This document shows positions 35,114 through 45,367 of a DNA stretch of 64,000 nt, in pieces. Origin of the DNA: Eubacteriales bacterium (GTDB lineage: Bacteria; Bacillota; Clostridia; Lachnospirales; Lachnospiraceae). The position numbers and the translations under genes were made by a program. The stretch is from assembly GCA_030524455.1 (NCBI GenBank), contig JAUNGT010000001.1, positions 62,001-126,000 on the forward strand, written 5' to 3'. The notes under the pieces are model-generated. The model had not been told where the DNA came from and did not search any database. It saw nothing but the letters and a program-made list of their open reading frames with translations. Numbering within the stretch: the first letter of the stretch is position 1; each line of letters starts with the position of its first letter.

Positions 35114-36625
35114 ATGTATCAGACATCACTGGAAGAAATGCTGCAGGCCGCCCGGTCCGGCGATTATCGGAGGATTCCCGTCCGTCGGGAGATTCTGGCG
35201 GATATCGCTACGCCGGTGCAGGTGCTGCGCCGCCTGACGGCGGTGAGCGGACACTGTTTTTTGCTGGAGAGTGCGGAGGATAACAAGCAATGGGGACGAT
35301 ATACATTCCTTGGATATGATCCGGCCATGGAGCTGACCTGCACCGACGGACATATGACCGTTTCGCAGAAAGCAGAGCGGCGGGAGTTTGAGACGGAGGA
35401 TCCTGCGACTGTCATCCGGCAGGTGCTTAAGGAGAACCGGGCGCCGCGCCTCGCCGGGTTTCCGCCTCTGTCCGGCGGGCTGGTGGGATATTTTTCCTAC
35501 GATTTTGTCAAGTACGGAGAAGCATCGCTGGAGCTGAAGGCAAAGGACCGGGAAGGGTTTCGGGACGTGGACCTGATGCTGTTTGACAAGCTGGTTGCCT
35601 TCGACAATTACCGGCAGAAAATTTTGCTGATCTATAACTGCCCGCTGCCGGAGACAGACGGGAAGGAGGGGAAATTAAAGGAAGAATCCTTTGGCCGGGC
35701 ATATGCTGCGGCGATTGAGACGCTGGATGAGATGGAACGGCTGGTTCGCTTTGGGAGAGAGAAGGAGGAAGAACCGGGACGGCTGCTCTCCGGGCTGAAG
35801 CCGCTGTTTGAAAAGGAGGATTTCTGCCGGAAAATTGAGCGGGTCAAGGAGTATATCCGGGAGGGGGATATTTTTCAGCTGGTGCTGTCCAACCGGCTGG
35901 AGGCCGCCTTTGAGGGCAGTCTTCTGGATACCTATCGTTACCTGCGCACGCAGAACCCTTCGCCTTATATGTTTTATTTTTCCAGCAGGGATCTGGAGAT
36001 CGCAGGCGCTTCCCCGGAAACGCTGGTGAAGGTGGAGGACGGTACGGCATATACCTTCCCGCTGGCGGGCACCCGTCCGAGAGGAAGGGATGAACGGGAG
36101 GACAGAGAGCTGGAGAAAGAGCTTTTGTCCGATGAAAAGGAGCTTGCCGAGCACAATATGCTTGTGGATTTGGGCCGCAATGACCTGGGACGTTTTTGCC
36201 GTTTCGGCACGGTGGAGGTGGAAAAATACCTTTCCGTGGAGCGATTTTCCCATGTGATGCACTTGGGTTCGACAGTGCGCGGGAGGCTGGATACGGGAAA
36301 GACGGCGCTGGATGCGCTGGCGGCCGTGCTGCCGGCGGGAACATTGTCAGGAGCGCCGAAGATCCGGGCCTGCCAGATTATCGACGAGCTGGAGAACGAT
36401 AAGCGCGGAATTTACGGCGGCGCAGTCGGGTATCTGGATTTTGCGGGAAACATGGACACCTGCATCGCCATCCGCCTGGCCTATCGAAAAAACGGAAGAG
36501 TGTTTGTCCGTTCCGGCGCCGGAATTGTGGCGGACAGCGTACCGGAAAAGGAATATCAGGAGTGCGCGAATAAGGCCCGCGCGGTGGTGGAGGCGCTGAG
36601 GGCAGCGCAGGGAGGCACAAGATGA
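35114..36625 (+). CDS. trpE: Anthranilate synthase component I
   Basis: TrpE makes anthranilate from chorismate with ammonia supplied by TrpG. The 503-residue product has the chorismate-binding domain with [31 protein letters not shown] and [19 protein letters not shown]. The N-terminal LLES segment (about residue 50) is the tryptophan feedback site of this family, so inhibition by tryptophan is likely. AAAGGAGG precedes the ATG. The next gene overlaps by 4 bp. Expression is set by the T-box. Confidence 0.97.
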   Translation: MYQTSLEEMLQAARSGDYRRIPVRREILADIATPVQVLRRLTAVSGHCFLLESAEDNKQWGRYTFLGYDPAMELTCTDGHMTVSQKAERREFETEDPATVIRQVLKENRAPRLAGFPPLSGGLVGYFSYDFVKYGEASLELKAKDREGFRDVDLMLFDKLVAFDNYRQKILLIYNCPLPETDGKEGKLKEESFGRAYAAAIETLDEMERLVRFGREKEEEPGRLLSGLKPLFEKEDFCRKIERVKEYIREGDIFQLVLSNRLEAAFEGSLLDTYRYLRTQNPSPYMFYFSSRDLEIAGASPETLVKVEDGTAYTFPLAGTRPRGRDEREDRELEKELLSDEKELAEHNMLVDLGRNDLGRFCRFGTVEVEKYLSVERFSHVMHLGSTVRGRLDTGKTALDALAAVLPAGTLSGAPKIRACQIIDELENDKRGIYGGAVGYLDFAGNMDTCIAIRLAYRKNGRVFVRSGAGIVADSVPEKEYQECANKARAVVEALRAAQGGTR

Positions 36626-38232
36626 TTTTACTGATCGACAATTATGACAGCTTTTCCTATAACCTGTACCAGATGATCGGCTCTGTCAATCCGGATATCC
36701 GTGTGGTGAGAAATGATGAGCTGACAGCAGAGCAGATCGAGGCGTTAAGGCCTGCGGCGATCATCCTTTCGCCGGGGCCGGGGAGACCCAGGGACGCAGG
36801 ACGGTGTATTGAGATTGTGCAGCGGCTGGGCAGCCGGATCCCGATTTTAGGCGTTTGCCTGGGACACCAGGCGATCTGTGAAGCCTTTGGGGGAACCGTG
36901 ACCTACGCAAAAAAGCTGATGCACGGGAAGCAGTCGACGGTGCAGCTGAATGTGAAAAGCCCGCTGTTTGCCGGGCTGCCGGAGGAGACAAAGGCCGCCC
37001 GCTATCATTCGCTGGCGGCTGCCGGGGAGGATTTCCCGGATTGTCTGGAGGTTACGGCGCGGACAGAGGACGGGGAGATCATGGCTTTGCAGCATCGGGT
37101 ATGGCCGGTGTTTGGACTGCAGTTTCATCCGGAATCGATTCTGACACCGCTGGGACGGCAAATGCTGGTCAATTTTCTGCAGCTTGCAGATGCGAAAAAG
37201 GAGAATGGAGAGATGATAAAGGAAGCGATTGTAAAGCTGGCAAATCGGGAGAATCTGGACTATCGGACGGCGGAGGGCGCTATGGACGAGATTATGGGCG
37301 GCCAGGCGACGCCGGTACAGATGAGCGCCTTTTTGACGGCAATGGCAATGAAGGGGGAAACGATCGAGGAAATCACGGCCTGCGCGGCGGGAATGCGCAA
37401 GCACTGCGTCCGTTTGCTGCATGAAAGGGACGTGCTGGAGATCGTGGGAACCGGCGGAGATCATTCCAACTCCTTCAATATTTCCACAACCTCCTCCCTG
37501 GTGGTTTCGGCGGCGGGAGTGCCGGTGGCAAAGCACGGCAACCGGGCGGCCTCCAGCAAGAGCGGGGCGGCGGATGTACTGGAGGCCCTGGGCGTGAAGA
37601 TTTCCATTGATCCGGAAAAAAGCGCCCGTGTGTTGGACCGGATCGGCCTGTGCTTTTTGTTCGCGCAGAACTATCATCTTTCCATGAAATATGTGGCTCC
37701 GGTGAGGAAGGAGCTGGGAATCCGCACGATTTTCAACATCCTTGGCCCCCTGACCAATCCGGCGGGAGCGAACATGGAGCTGATGGGAGTGTATGATGAG
37801 GGTCTGGTGGAGCCTTTGGCCCGGGTGTTGGCAAATCTCGGGGTTAAGAGAGCGATGGTTGTGTATGGGCAGGACGGACTGGATGAAATTTCCATGAGCG
37901 CACCCACCAGCGTTTGCGAGGTAAAAGACGGGCAGTTTTCCTCCTATGTGATCACGCCGGAGCAGTTCGGGCTGGCGCGCTGCCGCAAGGAGGAGCTGGC
38001 GGGAGGAAGCCCTGCCGAAAATGCGCAGATTGCACTGGATATTCTGCGCGGACAAAATGGGCCCCGGCGGGACGCGGTGTTGTTAAATTCCGCAGCGGCG
38101 CTCCACATCGCGAAGGGGATTTCCCTGGAGGAGGCGCTTGACCTTGCACGGGAGACCATCGACAGCGGGCGCGCACTTTCTCAGCTGGAGGATTTTGTGC
38201 GGCTGACAAATGAGACGGAGGAGCGGCAATGA
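36622..38232 (+). CDS. trpGD: Fused anthranilate synthase component II / anthranilate phosphoribosyltransferase
   Basis: Residues 1-190 are the glutamine amidotransferase Trp[34 protein letters not shown] with the nucleophile Cys, and LQFHPESI. Residues 198-536 are TrpD, which joins anthranilate to phosphoribosyl pyrophosphate: [33 protein letters not shown] and [10 protein letters not shown]. The joint is short ([12 protein letters not shown]). Met198 (ATG 37213) has AAGGAG 9 bases upstream, so TrpD may also be made alone. The fusion is like that of enteric bacteria but is not the usual state in Firmicutes. Confidence 0.96.
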   Translation: MILLIDNYDSFSYNLYQMIGSVNPDIRVVRNDELTAEQIEALRPAAIILSPGPGRPRDAGRCIEIVQRLGSRIPILGVCLGHQAICEAFGGTVTYAKKLMHGKQSTVQLNVKSPLFAGLPEETKAARYHSLAAAGEDFPDCLEVTARTEDGEIMALQHRVWPVFGLQFHPESILTPLGRQMLVNFLQLADAKKENGEMIKEAIVKLANRENLDYRTAEGAMDEIMGGQATPVQMSAFLTAMAMKGETIEEITACAAGMRKHCVRLLHERDVLEIVGTGGDHSNSFNISTTSSLVVSAAGVPVAKHGNRAASSKSGAADVLEALGVKISIDPEKSARVLDRIGLCFLFAQNYHLSMKYVAPVRKELGIRTIFNILGPLTNPAGANMELMGVYDEGLVEPLARVLANLGVKRAMVVYGQDGLDEISMSAPTSVCEVKDGQFSSYVITPEQFGLARCRKEELAGGSPAENAQIALDILRGQNGPRRDAVLLNSAAALHIAKGISLEEALDLARETIDSGRALSQLEDFVRLTNETEERQ

Positions 38233-39017
38233 TACTGGAGCGTTTGGCCCAGGCGGCCCGGGCAAGGGTAGAGCAAAAAAAGCAGGAGCTGTCCTTTGAG
38301 GAGATCAAAGGACGGGCGGAGGCGCTTGGCGGCAGCATGGATTTTCCTTTTGAGAGGGCGTTGTCGGCGCCCGGACTGTCCTTTATCTGTGAGGTGAAAA
38401 AGGCCTCTCCATCCAAGGGGCTGATTGCGCCGGATTTTCCTTATCTGCGGATCGCGGAGGAATATGAGGCGGCCGGGGCAGCGGCCGTCTCGGTGCTGAC
38501 GGAGCCGGAGTATTTTCTGGGCAGCGACCAATACCTGCAGGAGATTGCGGAAAATGTCTCAATCCCGGTGCTGCGTAAGGATTTTACGGTGGATGAGTAC
38601 CAGATTTATGAGGCGAAGCTTCTGGGGGCCTCGGCGGTGCTTCTGATCTGCTCTCTGCTTGATCGGGAGCAGCTGGAGCATTTTCTGAGGACGGCGCATG
38701 GTCTGGGGCTGTCGGCGCTGGTGGAGGCCCATGATGAGACCGAGGTGCGGACGGCGGTTTTGGCGGGCGCACGGATCATCGGCGTCAATAACCGGGATTT
38801 GAAAACCTTTCAGGTGGACGTGCAGACCAGCCTGAGGCTGCGCAGGCTGGTGCCGGAGGACCGGCTGTATGTTTCGGAGAGCGGGATCCGGGGGCCCGGG
38901 GACGTGGGGGCGCTATGGCGCAGCCGCGCGGATGCGGTGCTGGTCGGGGAGAGTCTGATGAAAAGTCCGGATAAAAAGGCAGCGCTGGCGGCCCTGCGGG
39001 AGGCCTGCCATGACTGA
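38229..39017 (+). CDS. trpC: Indole-3-glycerol phosphate synthase
   Basis: TrpC closes the indole ring from carboxyphenylamino-deoxyribulose phosphate. The 262-residue barrel has [15 protein letters not shown] with the catalytic Lys, [33 protein letters not shown] and SESGI. It overlaps trpGD by 4 bp and trpF by 8 bp. Confidence 0.96.
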   Translation: MILERLAQAARARVEQKKQELSFEEIKGRAEALGGSMDFPFERALSAPGLSFICEVKKASPSKGLIAPDFPYLRIAEEYEAAGAAAVSVLTEPEYFLGSDQYLQEIAENVSIPVLRKDFTVDEYQIYEAKLLGASAVLLICSLLDREQLEHFLRTAHGLGLSALVEAHDETEVRTAVLAGARIIGVNNRDLKTFQVDVQTSLRLRRLVPEDRLYVSESGIRGPGDVGALWRSRADAVLVGESLMKSPDKKAALAALREACHD

Positions 39018-39621
39018 GCGAATCAAAATCTGCGGCCTGTCGCGGCCCTGCGATATCCTCTGGGCGAATGAGGCGCAGCCGGATTTTGTCGGATTTGTGT
39101 TCGCAAGGAGTCGGAGGCAGGTGACGGGGGAACAGGCGGCTGCTCTGAAAAAGCTTTTATCCCCCAAAATACGGGCGGTGGGAGTTTTTGTGAATGAGGA
39201 ACCGTCACGGGTGGCGGAGCTGGTAAGGGAAGGGACCATCGACTGGGTGCAGCTTCACGGCCGGGAGGACGAGGCCTACCTGAGGCGGCTGCGCACAATG
39301 ACCGATTGTCCCCTGATTCAGGCCTTTGGAATCGGGGAAAAAAAGGACATCGAAAGGGCGTTGGAGAGCAGCGCGGACTACCTTTTATTGGATAACGGGG
39401 CGGGAGGAACGGGCCGGAGCTTTGACTGGAGCCTGTTGGAGCGTCTGGAACGGCCCTTTTTTCTGGCGGGAGGTCTGGCGCAGGACAATATCGCAAAGGC
39501 GCGCTGCCTGGGGGCTTACTGTCTGGATGTGAGCAGCGGCGCCGAGAGGGACGGATACAAGGATCGGGAAAAAATGCTGGCCTGTGTGCGGGCTGCAAAA
39601 GGAGGAGAACGACATGTCTGA
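39010..39621 (+). CDS. trpF: Phosphoribosylanthranilate isomerase
   Basis: TrpF performs the Amadori rearrangement before TrpC. The 203-residue product has KICGL with the catalytic Cys, [36 protein letters not shown] and [10 protein letters not shown]. It is separate from trpC here, unlike in E. coli, though the two genes overlap by 8 bp. Confidence 0.95.
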   Translation: MTERIKICGLSRPCDILWANEAQPDFVGFVFARSRRQVTGEQAAALKKLLSPKIRAVGVFVNEEPSRVAELVREGTIDWVQLHGREDEAYLRRLRTMTDCPLIQAFGIGEKKDIERALESSADYLLLDNGAGGTGRSFDWSLLERLERPFFLAGGLAQDNIAKARCLGAYCLDVSSGAERDGYKDREKMLACVRAAKGGERHV

Positions 39622-40798
39622 GGGAAGATTTGGGGCCCACGGCGGGCAGTATATTCCGGAGACGCTGATGAACGAGATCATCCGGCTGGAGGAACAGTAT
39701 GAGTTTTATAAAAAGGATCCGGAGTTTTGCGCGGAGCTGGAGGATTTGCTGAAAAATTATGCGGGGCGTCCGTCTTTACTGTATTACGCGGAGAAAATGA
39801 CGCGTCAGCTGGGAGGGGCGAAGGTTTATCTGAAGCGGGAGGATCTAAACCACACCGGTTCCCATAAGATCAACAACGTGCTGGGACAGGTGCTGATGGC
39901 GAAGAAAATGGGAAAAACCCGCGTGATCGCGGAGACCGGGGCAGGGCAGCATGGCGTTGCCTGCGCCACCGCGGCGGCTCTTTTGGGGATGGAGTGCGAG
40001 ATTTTTATGGGGAAGGAGGACACCGACCGTCAGGCGCTGAATGTCTATCGGATGAGGCTTCTGGGGGCCAAGGTGCATCCGGTGACCAGCGGCACGCAGA
40101 CGCTCAAGGATGCGGTGAATGAGACGATGCGTGAGTGGACCAGCCGGGTGGCGGACACCCACTATGTGCTGGGCTCCGTCATGGGCCCTCACCCCTTTCC
40201 CACAATCGTGAGGGATTTTCAGTCGGTGATCGGACGGGAGGCCCGGGCCCAGATTCTGGAGCGCGAGGGAAAGCTTCCGGCGGCGGTGCTGGCCTGTGTG
40301 GGCGGCGGCAGCAACGCCATGGGAATGTTTTATGAGTTTATCCCGGACCGTCAGGTGGCGCTGATCGGCTGCGAGGCAGCGGGAGAGGGGATTGACACGG
40401 ACCGGCATGCGGCCACCATCGCAAAAGGGACGCCCGGCGTGTTTCACGGGATGAAATCCTATTTTTGCCAGGATGAAAACGGACAGATTGCGCCGGTTTA
40501 CTCGATCTCGGCGGGGCTGGATTATCCCGGCATCGGGCCGGAGCACGCATGGCTCCACGACACGGGACGGGCAAGCTATGTTCCGGTGACGGATGAGGAG
40601 GCGGTGCAGGCCTTTGAGTATCTGGCCCGCACCGAGGGAATTATCTGTGCGATCGAGAGCGCCCACGCGGTGGCCTATGCCAGAAAGCTCGCGCCCACGC
40701 TGCCGAAGGACGAGTCCATTATTATCTGCCTGTCCGGCAGAGGGGACAAGGACGTGGCAGCGATTGCCCGCTACCGGGGGGAGGAGATTACAGAGTGA
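39614..40798 (+). CDS. trpB: Tryptophan synthase beta chain
   Basis: TrpB joins indole and serine using pyridoxal phosphate. The 394-residue product has [30 protein letters not shown] with the PLP lysine in [16 protein letters not shown] and [15 protein letters not shown] 39614 has GGAGGAG before it. It is the TrpB1 type that works with TrpA. It overlaps trpF by 8 bp. Confidence 0.97.
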   Translation: MSEGRFGAHGGQYIPETLMNEIIRLEEQYEFYKKDPEFCAELEDLLKNYAGRPSLLYYAEKMTRQLGGAKVYLKREDLNHTGSHKINNVLGQVLMAKKMGKTRVIAETGAGQHGVACATAAALLGMECEIFMGKEDTDRQALNVYRMRLLGAKVHPVTSGTQTLKDAVNETMREWTSRVADTHYVLGSVMGPHPFPTIVRDFQSVIGREARAQILEREGKLPAAVLACVGGGSNAMGMFYEFIPDRQVALIGCEAAGEGIDTDRHAATIAKGTPGVFHGMKSYFCQDENGQIAPVYSISAGLDYPGIGPEHAWLHDTGRASYVPVTDEEAVQAFEYLARTEGIICAIESAHAVAYARKLAPTLPKDESIIICLSGRGDKDVAAIARYRGEEITE

Positions 40799-40812
40799 AC
40801 GAGGAAAAGACA

Positions 40813-41592
40813 ATGGACAGAATTCAACGGGCGTTTGCGCAGAAAAACGCATTTATCACTTTTTTGACGGCAGGGGACCCTTCCCTGGAAAAGACCGCGG
40901 AATATATTTTGGAGCTGGAGCGGGCCGGGGCGGATCTGGTCGAGATCGGCATCCCCTTTTCCGATCCGATCGCGGAGGGGCCGGTGATTCAGGAGGCGGA
41001 TTTAAGGGCGCTGGGCAGCGGCACGACGGTGGATCGGATTTTTGAAATGGTGAAGACGCTGCGCAAAAAAACGCAGATCCCGCTTGTTTTGATGACCTAC
41101 TTAAATCCCGTGTTCCATTACGGCTACGAGGCGTTTTTTGAGCGCTGCCGGGAGGCGCAGATCGACGGCATCATCATTCCGGATCTTCCCTTTGAGGAAA
41201 AGGGGGAGGTGGAAAGCGTGTGCCTTACCTATGGTGTGACACTGATTTCCATGATCGCTCCCACCTCGCGGGAGCGGATCCGGCGGATCGCGGGGGAGGC
41301 CAGAGGCTTTCTCTATGTGGTTTCCTCCATGGGCGTCACCGGTGTGCGCAGCGAGATCACCACTGACCTGGACGCCATTCTCAGAGAAATCCGCAGTGTG
41401 ACTGACGTGCCGGCGGCGGTGGGCTTTGGAATTCACACCCCGGATCAGGCGGCGCGGATCGCCCGCCAGGCGGACGGCGTGATTGTGGGCAGCGCCCTGG
41501 TAAAGCTGATCGCCCGGTACGGCGACCACGCCCATGACCAGCTCGGCGCCTACACCCGGATGATGAAGGCCGCCATGCAGGAAGCGGAATGA
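40813..41592 (+). CDS. trpA: Tryptophan synthase alpha chain
   Basis: TrpA splits indole-glycerol phosphate and channels indole to TrpB. The 259-residue barrel has FLTAGDPSLE, VEIGIPFSDPIAEGPVIQEA with the catalytic Glu and Asp regions, IIPDLPFEE and GFGIHTPDQA. I use ATG 40813, preceded by GAGGAAAAG; a GTG at 40795 overlapping the trpB stop would add six residues and is possible. It is the last trp gene, and no clear terminator follows. Confidence 0.95.
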   Translation: MDRIQRAFAQKNAFITFLTAGDPSLEKTAEYILELERAGADLVEIGIPFSDPIAEGPVIQEADLRALGSGTTVDRIFEMVKTLRKKTQIPLVLMTYLNPVFHYGYEAFFERCREAQIDGIIIPDLPFEEKGEVESVCLTYGVTLISMIAPTSRERIRRIAGEARGFLYVVSSMGVTGVRSEITTDLDAILREIRSVTDVPAAVGFGIHTPDQAARIARQADGVIVGSALVKLIARYGDHAHDQLGAYTRMMKAAMQEAE

Positions 41593-41618
41593 TACGCGTT
41601 TTATCAGAAAAAAACACT

Positions 41619-41646
41619 TTGCATCAGTCAACTGCAGTGGTATAAT
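41619..41646 (+). promoter_or_regulatory. Promoter of ilvE
   Basis: TTGCAT (41619-41624), a 16-bp spacer and a perfect TATAAT (41641-41646). It gives a leader of about 140 bases to ilvE. Confidence 0.7.
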
Positions 41647-41650
41647 GAAG

Positions 41651-41754
41651 GACAGTTGAGCGCGCCATGTGGCGCGAAACTGTCCGCTACTTTGCGATTT
41701 GCGGGCAAATTGCAAAGGCTCCGCCGGGAGCGGTTGAGCGCGCCATGTGGCGCG
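41651..41754 (+). repeat. Three hairpins with a repeated palindrome in the ilvE leader
   Basis: The palindrome-bearing 22-mer GTTGAGCGCGCC-ATGT-GGCGCG occurs at 41655-41676 and 41733-41754. The first is flanked by GACAGTT/AACTGTC (41651-41657/41678-41684), and between them CTTTGC...GCAAAG forms a third hairpin (41690-41717). No known riboswitch was recognised and no T-box sequence is present. Confidence 0.75.
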
Positions 41755-41791
41755 GATGATAATGGATGAATGTGTGCGAGGAGTGAGTAAG

Positions 41792-42817
41792 ATGGAGAAG
41801 AAAAATCTGGATTGGGAAAATCTTGGATTCGGTTATATGACGACAGACTACCGTTATGTGGCCAACTACAGAAACGGTGTCTGGGAGAAGGGCGGGCTGA
41901 CGGATGACCCTGTAGTCACCCTGAATGAGTGCGCGGGTATTCTGCAGTATTGCCAGGAGATATTTGAAGGCCTGAAGGCTTATACCACGGAGGACGGTCA
42001 TATCGTGACCTTCCGCCCTGATCTGAACGCGAAGCGGCTGACCGACAGCGCGAAGCGGCTGGAGATGCCGCCTCTTCCGGAGGAACAGTTTTTGGAGGCG
42101 CTGGACGAGGTAGTGCGGGCCAATGCGGCCTGGGTGCCCCCTTATGGCAGCGGCGCGACTCTGTATGTGCGTCCTTATATGTTTGCCAGCTCCCCGGTGA
42201 TCGGCGTAAAGCCGGCGGAGGAGTATCAGTTCCGTATGTTTGTGACGCCGGTGGGGCCGTATTTTAAGGGCGGTGTGCATCCTCTCACGATCTGCGTCAG
42301 CGATTTTGACCGTGCGGCGCCGCACGGCACGGGCCATATCAAGGCGGGCTTAAACTACGCCATGAGCCTTCACGCGGGAATGACGGCCCATGCAAACGGC
42401 TATGATGAGAATATGTTCCTCGACCCGGCCACCAGAACCTATGTGGAGGAGACCGGCGGCGCGAACTTTGTTTTTGTGGATCGGGACAGCGGGCTTGTAA
42501 TCCCCAAGTCCGACAGCATCCTGCCCTCCATCACCCGCCGTTCCATCGCGGTGGTGGCGAAGGATATCCTGGGACTGCAGGTGACGGAGCGGCCCGTGAA
42601 GCTGGCGGAGCTGGATACCTTCGCCGAGTGCGGCGTGTGCGGCACGGCGGCGGTGATCTGCCCGGTCGGCAAGGTGGTAGATCACGGCAGGGAGATCTGT
42701 TTCCCCAGCGGCATGGAGGACATGGGACCTGTGACGAAAAAGCTCTACGACACACTGACCGGCATCCAGATGGGCCGGATCGAGGGGCCCAAGGGCTGGA
42801 TCAGGAGGATCCTGTAA
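41792..42817 (+). CDS. ilvE: Branched-chain amino acid aminotransferase
   Basis: IlvE exchanges the amino group between glutamate and leucine, isoleucine or valine, using pyridoxal phosphate. The 341-residue fold-type IV enzyme has CQEIFEGLKAY, RPYMFASSP, a PLP lysine region GTGHIKAGLNYA and YVEETGGANFVF. ATG 41792 is preferred since GAGGAGTGAG lies upstream; earlier in-frame starts lie inside the leader hairpins. A terminator follows. Confidence 0.95.
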   Translation: MEKKNLDWENLGFGYMTTDYRYVANYRNGVWEKGGLTDDPVVTLNECAGILQYCQEIFEGLKAYTTEDGHIVTFRPDLNAKRLTDSAKRLEMPPLPEEQFLEALDEVVRANAAWVPPYGSGATLYVRPYMFASSPVIGVKPAEEYQFRMFVTPVGPYFKGGVHPLTICVSDFDRAAPHGTGHIKAGLNYAMSLHAGMTAHANGYDENMFLDPATRTYVEETGGANFVFVDRDSGLVIPKSDSILPSITRRSIAVVAKDILGLQVTERPVKLAELDTFAECGVCGTAAVICPVGKVVDHGREICFPSGMEDMGPVTKKLYDTLTGIQMGRIEGPKGWIRRIL

Positions 42818-42835
42818 GCGTCGGCTTGATGATTG

Positions 42836-42874
42836 AGAAGGCAGGCATTCATGAAAGGGGAATGTCTGCCTTCT
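42836..42874 (+). terminator. Terminator after ilvE
   Basis: Arms 42836-42850 and 42860-42874 (15 bp with a G-U pair) enclose a 9-base loop; a short T-rich end follows. Confidence 0.8.
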
Positions 42875-42950
42875 TTGATGTGAAACGGATGACTTTTACC
42901 GCCAAGTATTGTAATATGGTAGAAGCAGGCTTTTAAGGAGAAGAAAAGCG

Positions 42951-43574
42951 ATGAGATTTCGGGAAGAGACGCTGGCGAAAATATTTACCTATATCACGGT
43001 GATCGTGCTGCTGGGGATCGTGGCTTTCGAGGCCTGGACACTGCAGCGGGAGCGGTGGCGCCGCAAGGAGACGGAAGCGCAGAACGCTTCGCAGCAGGAG
43101 AGCCTTCAGGAGCTGAAACAGATCAACCGGGATTTGAAGGAGGAGAACGCCGAGCTGGCGGCTTTCCGGAATAAGTGGAGTGTTTACGCTTCCTCCCTGG
43201 ACAACAGCGAGGTACTGGCACTGCGGTCGGATCTGTTTATGCGGACGGATCTGATTCCGGAGAAAGCGATTCAGGAAATCAGGGAGCGCATGGAGGAGGA
43301 AGAAGAGTCTGTTTACACCTTTGACAATCCGAACGGCGACAATATTTTCCTGCCGGTGAGCGCCAATATGGGAGACGGCGAAAACTGTCTGATCTACACG
43401 GCGGCCTACGAGACGGGCGGCAGCCATGTGATCGAGCTTTTGTATGAGGTGCTGCTGGACGAGGAGGAAGGAATCGCCCACCGGGATGAAAACGGCGAGG
43501 TGGAATGGACGTGCGTTGCCTACCAGACAGGAGAAGGCTGGAGGGCGGCAGAAAGCGGGGAAACACAGAGATGA
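42951..43574 (+). CDS. Unrecognised membrane-anchored protein
   Basis: The 207-residue product has one N-terminal transmembrane helix (about residues 11-28), then a probable coiled coil (about 30-70, rich in Glu, Gln, Arg, Leu), then a soluble domain of about 130 residues facing outward. I do not recognise the family. AAGGAG precedes the ATG. It overlaps the TPR gene by 4 bp, so the pair is probably co-translated and may work together. Confidence 0.6.
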   Translation: MRFREETLAKIFTYITVIVLLGIVAFEAWTLQRERWRRKETEAQNASQQESLQELKQINRDLKEENAELAAFRNKWSVYASSLDNSEVLALRSDLFMRTDLIPEKAIQEIRERMEEEEESVYTFDNPNGDNIFLPVSANMGDGENCLIYTAAYETGGSHVIELLYEVLLDEEEGIAHRDENGEVEWTCVAYQTGEGWRAAESGETQR

Positions 43575-44431
43575 TGGCGATTGATCAGATATTGACGGAG
43601 CTCAACAGAATCCTGAACGGAGAACAGCCGGAGCAGGCGGAGACTTTTTTGAAGGCCCGTATGGCGGAGGCAAAGCAGGAAAAAGAGTATGGTATTTACA
43701 TTTCCCTGGGGAATGAGCTGACCGGTTTTTACCGCGGCACCGGTCGATATGGGGAGGCGCTGGCGACGGCGGAGGACGTGCTTTTATTGATGGAGGAGCT
43801 GCAGCTGGAGGATACGGTGCACTTTGCAACCACGCTTTTAAATGCGGCAAATGCTTACCGGTCGGCGGGACGTTTTGAGGAGGCATTGGCGGATTACCGT
43901 AGGGCCATGCAGATTTACCAGAGAGATTTGCCCAAGGACGATTCCAGGCTGATCGGCCTTTATCGGAACATCAGCCTGCTTTTGGAGAGGATCGGGGAAA
44001 ACGGGAAGGCGATTCTGTTTTTGAACAAGGCTGCCGGGATCCAGGAAAAGCAGCCGGATTCCAGGATTGAGCTGGCCTGTGTGCGGACGGATCTGGCGCT
44101 GCTGTATTTGAAGACAGACCGGATTTCGGAGGCACAGCGCCTTCTGGAGCAGGCGGCGGCCGCGTTCCGGGAGGACGGCGGGCATACGGACGCGCGCTAT
44201 GGGGCGGCGCTGGCAGGGCTGGGAGAGGCGGCCTACCGGCAGGGCGGACTGGAGCGCGCCATGGAGTATTATGAGCGGGCGCTGTTCGAGGTGGAAAAGC
44301 ATTTCGGGAGACACCAGGGCTATGGTCTTTTGTGCGGCAACTGCGCGCTGGTATGCCGGCAGCTTGGCCGCACGGAGCAGGCGCAGGAGTATGAGCGGCA
44401 GCGGGAAAAATACTGCCCGGACGGGGCGTGA
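43571..44431 (+). CDS. Tetratricopeptide repeat protein
   Basis: The 286-residue product contains several TPR units with the usual pattern, for instance YRGTGRYGEALATAEDVL, NAANAYRSAGRFEEALADY and YRQGGLERAMEYYERAL. TPR arrays bind partner proteins. No other domain and no signal peptide are seen, so it should be cytoplasmic. The start ATG 43571 overlaps the previous stop. The ligand is unknown; the co-translated membrane protein upstream is a candidate partner. Confidence 0.8.
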   Translation: MMAIDQILTELNRILNGEQPEQAETFLKARMAEAKQEKEYGIYISLGNELTGFYRGTGRYGEALATAEDVLLLMEELQLEDTVHFATTLLNAANAYRSAGRFEEALADYRRAMQIYQRDLPKDDSRLIGLYRNISLLLERIGENGKAILFLNKAAGIQEKQPDSRIELACVRTDLALLYLKTDRISEAQRLLEQAAAAFREDGGHTDARYGAALAGLGEAAYRQGGLERAMEYYERALFEVEKHFGRHQGYGLLCGNCALVCRQLGRTEQAQEYERQREKYCPDGA

Positions 44432-44826
44432 GGCAAAAAGGCAAAAGCCCCGCGCTCCCGGGGCTGCGGCGGGGGGATCTGCTGCTGGTTTTGCTGATCG
44501 CAGCGGCAGCGCTCCTGTTCTTTTTGCCGGGACATTTTGCAAAGCCTCCCGTGGAGGCAGTGATTGAGCAGGATGGGAAGGAACTGATGCGCCTTTCTCT
44601 GGCGCAGGAGAGGACGGAGCGGATAAACGGCGTTCTGGGAGAAAATATCGTGCAGGTTGCGGATGGGAGCGTGAGTGTGACCTGGGCGGACTGCCCGGAT
44701 CAGCTCTGCGTGCGTCAGGGAAGGATTTCGTCGGCGGGACAGAGCATTGTGTGCCTGCCCCATCGGCTTGTGATTTACCTGGACGACGGGGACGGCAAGG
44801 GCGGACTGGACGCTGTGGCCGGATAG
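44428..44826 (+). CDS. NusG domain II-containing membrane protein
   Basis: The 132-residue product has an N-terminal transmembrane helix (about residues 18-35) and an extracellular NusG-II-like beta domain that includes CPDQLCVRQGRIS and IVCLPHRLVIYL, the conserved cysteine-bearing segments of this family. The start is GTG 44428, overlapping the TPR stop by 4 bp. In many Firmicutes such genes sit beside a Gx transporter, as here, and both are linked to extracellular flavin or quinone-dependent electron transfer; that link is inference here. Confidence 0.82.
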   Translation: MRQKGKSPALPGLRRGDLLLVLLIAAAALLFFLPGHFAKPPVEAVIEQDGKELMRLSLAQERTERINGVLGENIVQVADGSVSVTWADCPDQLCVRQGRISSAGQSIVCLPHRLVIYLDDGDGKGGLDAVAG

Positions 44827-44842
44827 GGAAGGAGCGGCAGGA

Positions 44843-45367
44843 ATGGAAAAAAGGACGCAAAATACCGTTTTTCTGGGGGTGCTGTGCGCGGCAGCGCTGT
44901 TGCTGTCCTATCTTGAGTCGCTGTTTGTCCTGACGCCGGGCATTCCCGGGATCAAGCTTGGACTGGCCAATCTGGCGGTGGTCCTGTGTCTGTACCGCAG
45001 GGGCTGGCGGGAGGCGCTGCTGCTAAATCTTACAAGGGTGGTGCTCGCTTCCCTGCTGTTTAGCGGTATGTTCACGATGCTTTACAGCCTCTGCGGAGCG
45101 GTATTCTCCTTTGCAGCCATGCTGCTTGGACGCCGCAGCGGGCGGCTGTCCGTCCTGGGGGTCAGCATCCTGGGCGGCGTGTTCCACAACCTGGGACAGC
45201 TCGCGGCGGCCGTTATCGTGCTGGGGGGGAACTGGGTTTTGTGGTATCTGCCCTGGCTTTTGGCGGCCGGCTGCGTCGCGGGGCTTTTTATCGGCGTGAG
45301 CGCCGGGGCGGTGGGAAAATATCTGCCGGGCAGGGCGGAGGAGAAGGAGAACGGAGCAGAAAGATGA
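44843..45367 (+). CDS. Gx transporter family membrane protein
   Basis: The 174-residue product has about five hydrophobic helices and the LTPGIPGIKLGLANLAVVLCLY segment characteristic of the Gx (heptaprenyl diphosphate synthase component I-like) family. It resembles substrate-binding S components of ECF-type importers. GGAAGGAGCGG lies upstream. It overlaps ruvA by 4 bp. The transported compound is unknown. Confidence 0.82.
   Translation: MEKRTQNTVFLGVLCAAALLLSYLESLFVLTPGIPGIKLGLANLAVVLCLYRRGWREALLLNLTRVVLASLLFSGMFTMLYSLCGAVFSFAAMLLGRRSGRLSVLGVSILGGVFHNLGQLAAAVIVLGGNWVLWYLPWLLAAGCVAGLFIGVSAGAVGKYLPGRAEEKENGAER

Noticed and set aside
34877..35237. Short frames with repeated SGYTDSGGDAARAAS peptides
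   Set aside because: They come from the duplicated 105-bp palindromic element and lie in the trp leader.
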